In this document: piece by piece, positions 4,859 through 5,443 of the stretch | Numbering within the stretch: position 1 is the first letter of the stretch | Layout of the letters: every line of letters starts with the position of its first letter | DNA from: Comamonadaceae bacterium | GTDB taxonomy: Bacteria > Pseudomonadota > Gammaproteobacteria > Burkholderiales > Burkholderiaceae_C | DNA: 5,443 nt | Assembly (NCBI GenBank): GCA_027490555.1 | Contig: JAIXXW010000230.1 | Location: forward strand, 1-5,443 | Reading direction: 5' to 3' | Notes under the pieces: model-generated | What the model saw: the letters and a program-made list of their open reading frames with translations, nothing else | The model's database searches: none | What the model was told of the DNA's origin: nothing | Translations under genes and position numbers: made by a program

Positions 4859-5443
4859 ATGACCCCCACCGTGAACCCACCCAGCACCGACTTCAACTTC
4901 GCACAGCACCTGATCGCCAGCAACGCCGCACGCGCCGGCAAGACGGCCCTGATCGACGACGTGGGCTCGCTCACCTATGGCCAGATGAGCGAGCAGATCC
5001 GCCGATTTGCCGGCGGTCTGCAGGCCCTGGGCCTCAAGCGCGAAGAACGTGTGCTGCTGCTCATGCAAGACAGCAGCGACTGGGTGGTCGCCTTTTTGGG
5101 CGCGCTGTACGCGGGCGTGGTGCCGGTGGCGGTCAACACCTTGCTCACAGCCGAGGACTATGCCTTCATGCTGAGCAACAGCCGCGCCCAGGCCGCTCTG
5201 GTCTCGGGCGCGCTGCTGCCCACCTTGCAAAGCGCGCTGGACCTGGTCAAGACCGAGGTGCGCCAGGTGGTGGTCTCGCGCCCCACCGGCGCTCTGGCGC
5301 AGGGCCAATTCAACATGGCCGAGCTGGTGGCCCAGAACCCGCCCGTGTTGCCCGCCCAGACCCTGGCCGATGAACCGGCCTTCTGGCTGTATTCGTCCGG
5401 CTCCACCGGCAAGCCCAAGGGCACGGTGCACAGCCAGGGCAAC
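4859..5443 (+). CDS. bclA: Benzoate-CoA ligase, N-terminal part (cut by window edge)
   Basis: Open reading frame of 195 codons running off the right edge. It is an acyl-adenylate-forming (ANL) enzyme: it begins MTPTVNPPSTDFNFAQHLI, passes through LTYGQMSEQIRRFAGGL (38-54) and GALYAGVVPVAVNTLL (81-96), and reaches the ATP-binding A3 loop YSSGSTGKPKGTVH (178-191). The FWLYSSGSTG context and N-terminus match benzoate-CoA ligases, which convert benzoate, ATP and CoA to benzoyl-CoA, AMP and pyrophosphate, the entry step of the box pathway. The substrate-binding and C-terminal domains are outside the window, so specificity for benzoate over, for example, 4-hydroxy- or 2-aminobenzoate rests on the neighbours. 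The start is decided by a strong AGGAG at 4848-4852 with six-base spacing. It follows boxD after 82 bp with no convincing terminator, which suggests co-transcription. The gene symbol could also be given as badA or bzdA in other organisms. Confidence 0.9.
   Translation, partial: MTPTVNPPSTDFNFAQHLIASNAARAGKTALIDDVGSLTYGQMSEQIRRFAGGLQALGLKREERVLLLMQDSSDWVVAFLGALYAGVVPVAVNTLLTAEDYAFMLSNSRAQAALVSGALLPTLQSALDLVKTEVRQVVVSRPTGALAQGQFNMAELVAQNPPVLPAQTLADEPAFWLYSSGSTGKPKGTVHSQGN

Noticed and set aside
4520..5431. 303-codon minus-strand frame spanning the boxD end, the gap and bclA
   Set aside because: It crosses two real genes and a ribosome-binding site on the other strand, and its composition is that of a shadow frame.

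Overview
The window is a segment of an aerobic benzoate degradation locus of the benzoyl-CoA (box) type. In this pathway the aromatic acid is first activated to a CoA thioester, then epoxidised, and then ring-opened by hydrolysis. The GC-rich coding sequence, the strong G/C preference at third codon positions, the protein sequences and the gene set point to a betaproteobacterium, probably Burkholderiales and perhaps Comamonadaceae. The genus cannot be fixed from the sequence alone.

Layout. Three genes read leftward: the 5' end of boxB (benzoyl-CoA 2,3-epoxidase, cut by the left edge), boxC (2,3-epoxybenzoyl-CoA dihydrolase / benzoyl-CoA-dihydrodiol lyase) and boxR (a regulator with a helix-turn-helix fused to a shikimate-kinase-like domain). 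Transcription order on that strand is boxR, boxC, boxB. Two genes read rightward: boxD (3,4-dehydroadipyl-CoA semialdehyde dehydrogenase) and the 5' part of a benzoate-CoA ligase gene (bclA), cut by the right edge. boxR and boxD diverge from a 193-bp intergenic region. boxR and boxC are separated by 155 bp, boxC and boxB by 88 bp, and boxD and bclA by 82 bp.

How the genes work together. BclA makes benzoyl-CoA. BoxB (with its reductase BoxA, outside the window) epoxidises it. BoxC opens the ring, releasing formate and 3,4-dehydroadipyl-CoA semialdehyde. BoxD oxidises the semialdehyde to 3,4-dehydroadipyl-CoA, which goes on to beta-oxidation. BoxR is expected to repress the genes until benzoyl-CoA is present.

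The most interesting non-coding signal is a repeated motif, TGCA-N6-TGCA, found only at the two promoter-bearing gaps among the near-perfect copies I could find by eye. There are two copies between boxR and boxD (one perfect, one with one mismatch) and three upstream of boxC (one perfect, two with one mismatch). One copy in each gap lies within a 19-bp block that is 17/19 identical between the two gaps and overlaps a candidate -10 element. This fits a BoxR operator set controlling both transcription directions. The biochemical system itself is known; I see no sign of an undescribed system, mobile element, CRISPR array or RNA gene.
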